A DNA stretch of 33,077 nt. It comes from a virus. A model generated the notes under the pieces. It did no database searches and was not told where the DNA came from. It saw nothing but the letters and a program-made list of their open reading frames with translations. Position numbers and translations under genes: made by a program. The stretch spans positions 1 through 33,077 of IMG/VR virus record IMGVR_UViG_3300012361_000008; one strand, written 5' to 3'. Positions 1 to 5,527 of this stretch are shown in pieces (positions within the stretch are counted from its first letter, which is position 1; every line of letters starts with the position of its first letter).

Positions 1-96
1 GGACAATTCGCGCGCGGGTGCGGGTGCGATTTCGGTCGCTGCCGCGGCGTGGTGGCCTACACCATCACGCAGCCCGCTTCTCGACCCGACTTGTAG
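1..96 (+). CDS. C-terminal end of an unknown protein (partial, runs off left edge)
   Basis: Frame 1 is open from the first base to a TAG at 94-96 and gives 31 residues. They include a Cys-rich stretch (CGCDFGRC) followed by a hydrophobic strand. The stop codon sits inside the TAGGAGT ribosome-binding site of the next gene, the tight packing seen elsewhere in the window. The product is not recognised. The only support is the open frame, the Cys motif and the spacing, so this is a moderate-confidence call. Confidence 0.45.
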   Translation, partial: GQFARGCGCDFGRCRGVVAYTITQPASRPDL

Positions 97-107
97 GAGT
101 CCGTCGA

Positions 108-293
108 ATGCCGTCGTATATCTCGTTGCCGAGTCTGAGAACCTTCACGTTTCGCTCCAACATCGCGCACAGACAGCGCCGCTGGCAGGTGTACGAGCTC
201 GCCAAGCGCAACTGGGAGGCGCACCATCCGGAGGCCTCGCCGGCCGAGCGCGACGCTGCGATCGCCGAAATAACGCGGCGGCTGGGCATCTGA
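108..293 (+). CDS. Small hypothetical protein, basic N-terminus
   Basis: This 61-residue protein starts at ATG 108, chosen because AGGAG lies at 95-99, about eight bases upstream. An upstream in-frame start at 18 would overlap the preceding frame and gives an Arg-rich, unnatural N-terminus. The first half is Arg/Lys-rich. The second half (residues about 36-61) looks helical and is rich in Ala and Glu. It stops two bases before the GTG of the HNH gene, so it is probably co-transcribed with the replication genes. No family is recognised. Confidence 0.65.
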   Translation: MPSYISLPSLRTFTFRSNIAHRQRRWQVYELAKRNWEAHHPEASPAERDAAIAEITRRLGI

Positions 294-294
294 C

Positions 295-756
295 GTGAGC
301 TCTAATCAGCAATGCCGCTGTGGCGGAATCACGTTTACGCTGCGTTACCTGAAGACGAATAATGGCGTCGGACAACAATGCGATAGGTGCGGGCGATTGA
401 TTGGCAGCTGGCTGCCTCATTCAGCAATCGCAGAGCCATCCCATTTGCCGGCTTGGATAGACGGCGCCGATGCCAGATTCCGAGATAGAAACGACGCGCG
501 CTCAAAACGAGTGGCGGCGTATGACGCCTATTTGGCAAGTCCGGAATGGCAAGCGAAACGACGCGACGTATTTAAGCGATGTGGTGGCATGTGCGAAGGC
601 TGCGCAAACGCAAAGGCAACTCAGGTCCATCATCTGACATACGCGCATTTGGGCTCAGAGCTGCTCTTTGAGCTAGTGGCCGTCTGCGATCTTTGTCATG
701 CACTCGCCCATTCATCGAACATCGCCGATATAGAACCTCCGCCGGAGCAAGAATAA
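295..756 (+). CDS. HNH endonuclease family protein with N-terminal zinc motif
   Basis: A 153-residue protein from a GTG start one base after the previous stop. Residues 7-32 hold a CxC...CxxC set that could bind zinc. Residues 79-139 match the phage HNH pattern: a YLASPEW helix, CEGC at 100-103, the HH pair at 112-113, an ELLFELVAVC segment and CDLCH at 131-135, with a last His at 139. HNH proteins are metal-dependent DNA nucleases, either free-standing homing enzymes or packaging or recombination accessories. Here it lies at the head of the replication module, so a role in DNA metabolism or homing is equally possible. The stop TAA overlaps the next ATG by one base. Confidence 0.8.
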   Translation: MSSNQQCRCGGITFTLRYLKTNNGVGQQCDRCGRLIGSWLPHSAIAEPSHLPAWIDGADARFRDRNDARSKRVAAYDAYLASPEWQAKRRDVFKRCGGMCEGCANAKATQVHHLTYAHLGSELLFELVAVCDLCHALAHSSNIADIEPPPEQE

Positions 757-1712
757 TGGCGGCCATCCTGCAATTTCGCAGCGCTGCAGGCGAGATGCGT
801 GACGTTGACGTGCAGGCGTTTGCCCGCACCCAGTACCCGGCGCTGATCCGCTCGGCCCACGATCAGGATTTCGAGGATCGCGCCTGGGTGAAGATCCAGC
901 AAAAGGACGCTCTTTACGGCGACGCGATGCCATGGGCGAAGACGCACGATCGGATCCGCTTCCGCCCGGGCGAGGTGACGGCATGGATCGGGCCGAACCG
1001 CGACGGCAAATCGCTCCTGCTCGGCTATCTGGCCGCGCATTGGGCGCTGCAGGAAACGCCTGTCACGATCTACTCGCTTGAGATGGACGTGGCGATGCAG
1101 TTAAAGCGGATCGCGCGGCAGCTGCTATGCACCGACAGCCCGAGCAAATCCGAATTCGAGATGCTGCTCGCGCGGCTCATCTATCTGAACTTCTTCGACT
1201 ACGTCGGCCATCTTGCGCCGCACGAGGTGCTGGCCGCCGTGAAATACGCCGGCGCTGGCACTTCATGCCGGCACATCATCGTGGACAACCTCACGCTGAT
1301 CGTGCCGCCCGGGCGCAACACGGACGAGAGCTCGGCTATTTTCGTGCGCGGATTGGTGGAGGTCGCGCGCGATACCGAATGCCATGTGCACCTGGTCGGG
1401 CACGTTCGCAAGCCGGAAGAGGATCGATTTTTGAATCGCTACGACTGGCGCGGCACCGGTGCCTGCCCGGACATGGTCCACAACGTCATCATCTTGCAAG
1501 CGAACGAGAAGAAGCGCCGGGCCACCGAGCGCGGCGATTTTTCGAAGGCGAAAGATCCGGACATCTGGATGACGGTCGATAAGCAGCGCAGCGGCGAATA
1601 CCACGGGCGCATGGGATTCTGGTGGAGGCCGACTGCGCTGCAGCTGGTCGAGTACGGTGGTGATGAGCCGAAGCGCTTCGACCCGGGGGATTTTTCGATT
1701 TGGGAGAGGTGA
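756..1712 (+). CDS. DnaB/T7-gp4-like replicative helicase ATPase domain
   Basis: A 318-residue RecA-fold ATPase starting at ATG 756, which overlaps the previous stop. Walker A is GPNRDGKS at residues 79-86. It is followed by a YSLEMD segment typical of DnaB-family motif H1a and a Walker B-like HIIVDN strand. The VGHVRKP segment resembles the helicase part of T7 gp4/Twinkle. There is no primase zinc or TOPRIM domain, so priming must come from the host or another gene. It probably unwinds DNA at the phage fork. The next gene is a replication initiator, coupled by a TGATG overlap, as in other phage initiator/helicase pairs. RadA-like activity is a less likely alternative. Confidence 0.85.
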   Translation: MAAILQFRSAAGEMRDVDVQAFARTQYPALIRSAHDQDFEDRAWVKIQQKDALYGDAMPWAKTHDRIRFRPGEVTAWIGPNRDGKSLLLGYLAAHWALQETPVTIYSLEMDVAMQLKRIARQLLCTDSPSKSEFEMLLARLIYLNFFDYVGHLAPHEVLAAVKYAGAGTSCRHIIVDNLTLIVPPGRNTDESSAIFVRGLVEVARDTECHVHLVGHVRKPEEDRFLNRYDWRGTGACPDMVHNVIILQANEKKRRATERGDFSKAKDPDIWMTVDKQRSGEYHGRMGFWWRPTALQLVEYGGDEPKRFDPGDFSIWER

Positions 1713-2458
1713 TGCCAGCGCGATACGTGCGCGAGAAAATGCTCGATAGCAAGCGTTATCACAAGGTCGGACTGATCGAGCGGCTGGCCTTTGTGGAATT
1801 GCTTCTGCTGGCCGATGATTTCGGCCTGGTGCAACTGGATCCGACGTTCCTATCGCGCCGCACAACGGCCTTCGTTGGCCTCAGTTCAGAGGCCACAGCG
1901 ACCAAAATAGACGCTATGGAGAAGGTGGATTTGATCAGGACATATGTTGTACAAGACGAGGCGTTCGCATGGATACCGAGAAACGGGTTTTTCAGGCGCG
2001 CAAAGCGTCCATCGCACCCGCTCCCGGATTTTGAGCTGCCTCATTACAAAGGAAGATTCAGCGAACTCAAGAAGTTAGCAGGAATTTGCAGTACAGATGC
2101 AGTGCAGATGCAACGCACACGCATTGCAGATGCATTGCACATGCAAACACCACCGTCTTCGTCACCGACACCGTCTTCGTCTTCTCTTCCCCTACAGCCC
2201 GATTTGTCCAACCAGTCGATTTCTGCCGAGGTCTGGTCATTTGGCGTCGAGTTGCTGAAGCGGGACGGGAAGAAGCCGCTTGACGATACCTCGGCGCGTT
2301 CGCTTCTCGGATCGTGGCTGAAAACTTGGTCGCCCGAGCTCGTGCTCGATGCGTGCCGAGCTGCCGTTGGCACGAACGATCCGAAGGCTTACGTTCGCGC
2401 CATACTTGGCAAAAAGCGGAAAGTCGGCGAGGCCGACCCTGCCGACCATTGGGATTGA
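1712..2458 (+). CDS. Phage replication initiator / replisome organizer (lambda O-like organisation)
   Basis: A 248-residue protein. ATG 1712 is chosen because it overlaps the helicase stop and has GGGAGAGG upstream; an in-frame TTG at 1700 is less likely. Residues 1-115 resemble the winged-helix N-terminal domain of phage replisome organizers (ERLAFVELLLLADDFG, then a DAMEKVDLIRTY segment). Residues about 125-168 are a low-complexity Ser/Pro linker. Residues 170-248 form a DnaD/DnaT-like helical domain ending in a basic KKRK. The DNA of the linker carries the 11-bp iterons, as in lambda O where the origin lies inside the initiator gene. The inferred role is to bind those repeats and load the adjacent helicase. 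Confidence 0.75.
   Translation: MPARYVREKMLDSKRYHKVGLIERLAFVELLLLADDFGLVQLDPTFLSRRTTAFVGLSSEATATKIDAMEKVDLIRTYVVQDEAFAWIPRNGFFRRAKRPSHPLPDFELPHYKGRFSELKKLAGICSTDAVQMQRTRIADALHMQTPPSSSPTPSSSSLPLQPDLSNQSISAEVWSFGVELLKRDGKKPLDDTSARSLLGSWLKTWSPELVLDACRAAVGTNDPKAYVRAILGKKRKVGEADPADHWD
2091..2145. repeat. Five tandem 11-bp iterons, candidate replication origin
   Basis: Five head-to-tail 11-bp units occupy 2091-2101, 2102-2112, 2113-2123, 2124-2134 and 2135-2145. The consensus is NTGCAGATGCA: GTACAGATGCA, GTGCAGATGCA, ACGCACACGCA, TTGCAGATGCA, TTGCACATGCA. A weaker half unit ending TTTGCA precedes them. Because 11 is not a multiple of three, the repeat does not produce a protein repeat, so it is conserved at DNA level. 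Eleven bases also puts each site about one helical turn apart. The position inside the initiator gene matches the iteron origin of lambda. Confidence 0.75.
2151..2181. repeat. 13-bp direct repeat in a pyrimidine-rich tract beside the iterons
   Basis: CACCGTCTTCGTC occurs exactly at 2151-2163 and again at 2169-2181, within a strand that is almost all C and T up to about 2192. The 18-base period keeps frame and encodes the Ser/Pro linker, so it may be only a coding repeat. Its position directly after the iterons makes a strand-opening element possible. Confidence 0.4.
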
Positions 2459-2461
2459 AAA

Positions 2462-2944
2462 GTGGCTGAGCCAATCAGCTTCACCATCCGCGGCCAGCCG
2501 TGCAGCAAAGCGAACAGCCGGCGCATCGTCACCCTCAAGCGCGGGGAGGAAAACGTGCGTATCGCGGTCGTTAAATCGAAAGAAGCGCTCGCCTACGAAC
2601 GCGATGCCCTGCGCCAGATTCCGGCCGCCGCACGCCAACGCCTCGAAGGTCCGGTCGCCGTGACGATTCGGATCTGGTACGCGAGCGAGCGGCCGGATCT
2701 GGACGAATCGATCATCCTCGACTGCCTGCAGGATCGATTCCACCGGCTCAGCGCCAAGGGCCCGCGCGTGCTGCTACAGGCCGGCGTTTATCGCAACGAC
2801 CGCCAGGTGCGCGAGAAGCACATTTTCCATGCCATCGAGCACGCCAATCCGCGCGCCGAAATCAGCGTCACCGCTTTGACCCCGCAGCAGCCCGGCCTGC
2901 CGCTGCCGGATCCAGAGGACCTGGCCGCCGAAATATTCGGATAA
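2462..2944 (+). CDS. rusA-like: RusA-like Holliday junction resolvase
   Basis: A 160-residue protein from GTG 2462, three bases after the initiator stop. It opens with a FTIRGQPCSKANSRR segment typical of RusA family members. It then carries an acidic cluster RPDLDESIILDCLQD and a later RNDRQVREKH segment, where the Asp residues fit the metal-binding set of RusA. RusA dimers cut four-way junctions, and in phages they resolve recombination intermediates before packaging. Its place behind the initiator supports that job. Length is slightly above the usual 120-140 residues because of a Pro-rich C-terminal tail. Confidence 0.8.
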   Translation: MAEPISFTIRGQPCSKANSRRIVTLKRGEENVRIAVVKSKEALAYERDALRQIPAAARQRLEGPVAVTIRIWYASERPDLDESIILDCLQDRFHRLSAKGPRVLLQAGVYRNDRQVREKHIFHAIEHANPRAEISVTALTPQQPGLPLPDPEDLAAEIFG

Positions 2945-2962
2945 CCGCGAAAGGAGCTCGCA

Positions 2963-3331
2963 ATGCAAGCCGATCGTCAATCGCCGAGTGAATCCGCCGA
3001 AATCTCCGCTGCGCTGGCCGCCGACGAAGCCGTCGAGAAAGCCGCCCGCAAAGTGCGCGGTCGCAAGGCGAAAACGAGCGATCACCAGGAGGCGATCATC
3101 AAGCTCGATGAGCTGCATCCGCTCGCGATCGAAACGATGATCGCCGATTTCAAGCATGCGCAGGACGCCGCGACAGTGCTCGGCGAATCGATCAAAGCGT
3201 GGGCGGAGAAAGCCGGGATTCAGTCGTCCGTTCTGCGCAAGTTCATCGCGGCTCGCGCTGGCGAGAGTTTTCCGGACAAGAAGCGCGATGCAATGCAGCT
3301 GTCGCTGCTGTTCGAGGAGATTGGCGAATGA
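2963..3331 (+). CDS. Hypothetical helical protein, remote GapR/DUF2312-like resemblance
   Basis: A 122-residue protein with a clear AAGGAG site at 2950-2955 before ATG 2963. Residues 1-40 are Ala-rich and charged, ending in a basic RGRKAK patch. Residues 60-122 are helical. The pattern of a segment ending KAWAEKAG followed by LRKFIAAR loosely recalls the DNA-binding GapR/DUF2312 family, but I could not verify this and treat it as weak. A DNA-binding role is plausible from the basic patch. It overlaps the next gene by ATGA. Confidence 0.7.
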   Translation: MQADRQSPSESAEISAALAADEAVEKAARKVRGRKAKTSDHQEAIIKLDELHPLAIETMIADFKHAQDAATVLGESIKAWAEKAGIQSSVLRKFIAARAGESFPDKKRDAMQLSLLFEEIGE

Positions 3332-3588
3332 ACATCTTTGCGCGGTTCGCCGATTGGCTTGATCGAAAATATCCGCCGCGCGTGACGATCGATTCGGTCA
3401 AGACGCTGGAGCTAAAACCCGGGCAGATCCTCGTCATCACGACGCACGAAGCTCTGACCGCCGCGCACATCGATGTCATTCGCAAAAGTCTCGGGTCTTG
3501 GAGCGCAGAACATGGCGTGAAGATCGCGATCCTGGAGCCTGGATGGCAAATGCATGCGTTGACAGTCGGCTCGACAACGGTCGTCTGA
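3328..3588 (+). CDS. Hypothetical phage protein with alpha/beta fold
   Basis: An 86-residue protein starting at ATG 3328, which overlaps the previous stop by ATGA. A short amphipathic N-terminal helix is followed by a LELKPGQILVITT strand, a helix (about residues 45-62) and another strand (VKIAILEPG). The LKPG..LV motif is common in small uncharacterised phage proteins of early operons. No enzymatic residues stand out. It is likely co-translated with its upstream neighbour. Confidence 0.7.
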   Translation: MNIFARFADWLDRKYPPRVTIDSVKTLELKPGQILVITTHEALTAAHIDVIRKSLGSWSAEHGVKIAILEPGWQMHALTVGSTTVV

Positions 3589-3593
3589 GGGAA

Positions 3594-3749
3594 ATGACTG
3601 ACGGCCACCACCGCAGCACCCGAGCCGAGAATTCGCATCGGCCCGACGGCAAGCACTTCGACGACAGCGCCAAGCTGATCGCCGCGCTCATCTTCGTCGC
3701 CGTCGCCCTCATCGTCGGCTCGCTCGTGGCCGCAGCGATCATGCGGTGA
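3594..3749 (+). CDS. Small single-TM membrane protein
   Basis: A 51-residue protein from ATG 3594, five bases after the previous stop, with TGAGGGA as ribosome-binding site. The N-terminal 28 residues are hydrophilic. Residues about 30-49 form one hydrophobic helix (KLIAALIFVAVALIVGS...). There is no signal cleavage motif, so it should be an inner-membrane protein with a short cytoplasmic tail. The function is unknown; it could be a lysis regulator or superinfection-exclusion factor, but nothing in the sequence decides. Confidence 0.65.
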   Translation: MTDGHHRSTRAENSHRPDGKHFDDSAKLIAALIFVAVALIVGSLVAAAIMR

Positions 3750-3760
3750 ACGCCCATCGC

Positions 3761-3774
3761 CCGCGCTAGCGCGG
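3761..3774. promoter_or_regulatory. Perfect 14-bp palindrome (possible operator)
   Basis: CCGCGCTAGCGCGG is a perfect palindrome in the gap after the TM gene and just before the broken zinc-finger gene. It could be an operator or an RNA hairpin. No T-run follows, so it is not an intrinsic terminator. Chance occurrence in GC-rich DNA is possible. Confidence 0.3.
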
Positions 3775-3776
3775 AA

Positions 3777-3961
3777 ATGGCCGATGCGCCGGCTGCGGAG
3801 AAAAGTTCCTGGACCTGGACGCATTTACCAAGCACGCCACCGGAACGCTCGAGCCGTCGCCCGGCTCACGGCGCCGATGCCGCGATCAGGCCGAAATGAG
3901 GGCCATGGGCATGCAGCAGACATCCGGTGGGGCTTGGGTGGCGAAACGTTCCCACGGCTAG
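3777..3961 (+). pseudogene. Frameshifted CCHC zinc-finger protein gene (paralog of the minus gene at 30371-30574)
   Basis: From 3785 to the TAG at 3959-3961 one frame encodes 58 residues with C-x2-C, His and Cys in the spacing of a phage zinc-finger family. They align without gaps over about 46 residues with the minus-strand protein at 30371-30574; shared elements include C.GCG, AF..HATG, RRCR, AEM and GM. That frame has a TAG at 3767-3769 and no start codon after it. An ATG at 3777 lies in another frame, and one extra T near 3785 would join them (M-A-D-C-A-G-C). So the gene is frameshifted by one base, or this is an assembly error. The rest of the 3750-4063 gap shows no other gene. Confidence 0.65.
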
Positions 3962-4072
3962 CGCTGCGGTGTACGCTTCGCGCGCCGACCCCGGATCCGC
4001 AAGCTCGCCGACGTCTCCTCCCAGTCTCATCACGGCGGGCTTCCGGGGCGGCTTTTTTCGGAGATGAGCGAC

Positions 4073-4219
4073 ATGACGACCTGGCTCTGGATCATCGGTT
4101 TGATCGTCTCGCACGGCGCAGTCGGCGTCCTCGGCATGATGTACGGCAAGGCTCATCCGACGATCGCGGCCAAGGTCGCCGAAGACATTGCCGCCGCATC
4201 GAAGAAGATCGGGATTTGA
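4073..4219 (+). CDS. 48-residue single-TM protein
   Basis: ATG 4073 has GGAG at 4060-4063 with a nine-base spacer; an in-frame ATG at 4064 abuts the ribosome site and is less likely. The product begins MTTWLWIIGLIVSHG and has one hydrophobic segment over residues about 3-24, then an Ala/Lys-rich amphipathic C-terminal helix. This is the layout of a small inner-membrane protein with a cytoplasmic or periplasmic tail. Third positions are strongly G/C, as in its neighbours. The function is unknown. Confidence 0.6.
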   Translation: MTTWLWIIGLIVSHGAVGVLGMMYGKAHPTIAAKVAEDIAAASKKIGI

Positions 4220-4226
4220 CCACCCG

Positions 4227-4256
4227 TTGACCTGCACGCGAGAGCGGGCATACACT
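4227..4256 (+). promoter_or_regulatory. Candidate sigma70-type promoter
   Basis: TTGACC at 4227-4232 and TACACT at 4251-4256 are separated by 18 bases, in the non-coding gap before the gene at 4300. The match is four or five of six at each box. It could start a transcript for the small-gene cluster and the head genes. There is no experimental or comparative support. Confidence 0.35.
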
Positions 4257-4299
4257 GCCGCCGCATGAGCGTCCGGCTGCCACTCGCCAGACCCGCCAC

Positions 4300-4530
4300 A
4301 TGGAAGATCACGGTGCGCCAGCCTCTCTCGCCATGCAGGCGCGGCGCACCGTTGAGCAAGAAGCCCTCGTGATGCACGTCCGCGCGCTCGAACGCCAGGC
4401 CCGCGCCTTGATCAAGGAGCTCGAGGCGAACCGCAACGTCGAGCGTCAAGGCCTCATCTGGGCCCGCTTCATGCTGAAGACAGCCTGCCACACGCTGGTC
4501 TGCGCCATCACCCGCGAGGATTTTTTCTGA
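4300..4530 (+). CDS. Hypothetical helical/coiled-coil protein
   Basis: A 76-residue protein from ATG 4300. Third codon positions are almost all G or C. Residues 14-47 form a charged helix with a heptad-like pattern (LVMHVRALERQARALIKEL), likely a coiled coil. The C-terminal part is more hydrophobic (WARFMLKTACHTLVCAI) and contains two Cys. No good Shine-Dalgarno sequence is visible. It lies just downstream of the candidate promoter. The function is unknown. Confidence 0.6.
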   Translation: MEDHGAPASLAMQARRTVEQEALVMHVRALERQARALIKELEANRNVERQGLIWARFMLKTACHTLVCAITREDFF

Positions 4531-4539
4531 GCCAAAATA

Positions 4540-4701
4540 ATGCCTTTACGCGAGAAAGGTGAACCACTTTCGAGCTTTATCGGCCGCTTCGTGAGCAGCA
4601 AACGAGAGCGAAAGCAGTTCCCGGACATCAAGCAACGGCTCGCGGTCGGATATTTCGAAGCGCGCCAGCGAGCAAAGAAGGAGCACCATGGCAAAGCGTG
4701 A
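4540..4701 (+). CDS. 53-residue basic hypothetical protein
   Basis: ATG 4540 to TGA 4699-4701. The protein is very basic, with a KRERKQFPDIKQRLAVGYF core followed by an ARQRAKK tail. The pattern of a lysine-rich start and a [QR]R.AVG[YF]..AR helix resembles small DUF6496-type phage proteins, which is only a weak guess. It overlaps the next gene by 14 bases, and the next gene's ribosome site AAGGAG lies inside its 3' end. The function is unknown; nucleic-acid binding is plausible from its charge. Confidence 0.55.
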   Translation: MPLREKGEPLSSFIGRFVSSKRERKQFPDIKQRLAVGYFEARQRAKKEHHGKA

Positions 4702-4870
4702 AGAACGGGGCGAATCGCATGCCCAGCCGAATCAGCGGTTACCCAAAGGTCATTGGGACGAGGATGGCCGAAGCCAAGGCAAGGAAACCGGTGCGGTCCG
4801 GCCGACCTGCGACGCCTACCAGGGTCCGCGCTCGGAAGGCGAATCCACGCCCGCCAAGCCGGCGAACTGA
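4688..4870 (+). CDS. Small hydrophilic, probably disordered protein
   Basis: A 60-residue protein from ATG 4688 with AAGGAG about five bases upstream, the strongest ribosome site in this cluster. The sequence is rich in Glu, Gly, Pro and Arg and has no hydrophobic core, so it is likely disordered. A competing frame at 4698-4895 gives an Arg/Pro-rich product with no ribosome site and was rejected. The function is not recognised. Confidence 0.5.
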   Translation: MAKREERGESHAQPNQRLPKGHWDEDGRSQGKETGAVRPTCDAYQGPRSEGESTPAKPAN

Positions 4871-4872
4871 CC

Positions 4873-5166
4873 ATGCCGCGCGACGTTCATGGTAAGCCGG
4901 TGAAATCCGAAGCGGCCGAACCGGTGAAATACGGCGCATCCGGGGACAAAGACAGCAAGACCACGGAGCGCAAAGGGAAAGAGGCCATGGATCCGGACGA
5001 CCAGCTGCAGAACCATCACGATCGGCTCAGTCGCATCGAAGAGCATCTCGGCATCGCCCACAAAGCGAGCGGCATGAAGGCCGAAGACCAAGCTGGCAGC
5101 GCCAAGGTCGGTGCTGGCCATGTGACCGAGAAGGGCGGCGCGAGTTATGGGCGGAAGCGGCATTGA
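4873..5166 (+). CDS. Hydrophilic hypothetical protein with short coiled coil
   Basis: A 97-residue protein from ATG 4873, two bases after the previous stop. The N-terminal 40 residues are Lys/Glu-rich and look disordered. Residues about 43-62 (DDQLQNHHDRLSRIEEHLGI) form an amphipathic helix. The tail is Gly/Lys-rich. An upstream extension in the same frame overlaps another gene and lacks a ribosome site. No family is recognised; the composition suits a small cytoplasmic DNA- or RNA-associated protein. Confidence 0.55.
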   Translation: MPRDVHGKPVKSEAAEPVKYGASGDKDSKTTERKGKEAMDPDDQLQNHHDRLSRIEEHLGIAHKASGMKAEDQAGSAKVGAGHVTEKGGASYGRKRH

Positions 5167-5202
5167 ACACGCTGGAAACTTGCGGGTGTGTGGCACCATA
5201 AG

Positions 5203-5218
5203 CACTTAGCCACTTAGC
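5203..5218. repeat. 8-bp tandem repeat in leader region
   Basis: CACTTAGC occurs twice head to tail (5203-5210, 5211-5218), immediately upstream of the ribosome site of a short leader ORF. It lies in the only non-coding stretch between the small-gene cluster and the chaperonin gene, so a regulatory role is possible but unproven. Confidence 0.3.
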
Positions 5219-5232
5219 CCACCGGAGATATT

Positions 5233-5274
5233 ATGGAATCTACCGCAGATACACCGGACAACCGCATCTATTGA
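5233..5274 (+). CDS. Possible 13-residue leader peptide
   Basis: ATG 5233 is preceded by CCGGAG at 5222-5226 with good spacing. It encodes MESTADTPDNRIY, ending in a TGA at 5272-5274 that overlaps another ATG at 5274. That ATG opens a three-codon frame, and the true next gene starts at 5285. Ribosomes would be delivered to the downstream start by re-initiation. The good ribosome site is the main evidence; the peptide itself has no recognisable function. Confidence 0.4.
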   Translation: MESTADTPDNRIY

Positions 5275-5291
5275 TGGGCTATTGATGGGCT
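5270..5291. repeat. 11-bp tandem duplication at a translational start
   Basis: ATTGATGGGCT is duplicated exactly head to tail (5270-5280 and 5281-5291). Each copy carries TTGATG. Removing one copy would place the leader-peptide TGA directly overlapping the ATG of the following gene, so the duplication has moved the two frames 11 bases apart. Confidence 0.8.
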
Positions 5292-5527
5292 GGGCCGTCT
5301 TCGTCGTGTTGATCCCGACCAACGAAACGAACGAAGCGCGCTTCTCAACGCATTCGCATCACTGCCGTGTCGATATTACGGACGACATCACCAAAGAAAA
5401 GTTCATGGGGTGCGTGCAGGCCTGCGCTGATTACCAGTTCGACAAACTCTTCGGAGGGAATGCGACCGAAGAGTACGTGCGCGCTTTGCTTGAGGAAGCA
5501 TCGTCCCATTCCGGATTGGATTCATGA
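5285..5527 (+). CDS. Hypothetical 80-residue protein
   Basis: Begins at ATG 5285 within the second copy of the 11-bp duplication; a TTG directly before is in frame. The protein starts with a hydrophobic strand (GWAVFVVLIP). A polar section with two His residues follows, then helices FMGCVQACADYQFDKLF and EYVRALLEEA. It may be a small alpha/beta domain. It has no strong ribosome site of its own and probably depends on coupling to the leader ORF. It overlaps the chaperonin gene by ATGA, so the two are likely expressed together. The function is unknown. Confidence 0.6.
   Translation: MGWAVFVVLIPTNETNEARFSTHSHHCRVDITDDITKEKFMGCVQACADYQFDKLFGGNATEEYVRALLEEASSHSGLDS

Noticed and set aside
2091-2181. 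CRISPR-like array
   Set aside because: The units are 11 bases with no spacers and lie inside a coding gene.
4030-4060. Intrinsic terminator (GC-rich stretch followed by six T)
   Set aside because: No continuous stem can be drawn directly before the T-run; only a weak, distant pairing exists.
3784-4230. 148-codon plus-strand frame covering the gap and the TM gene
   Set aside because: Its product is Arg/Pro/Asp/His-rich without fold; the zinc-finger remnant and the 48-residue TM protein in other frames explain the region better.
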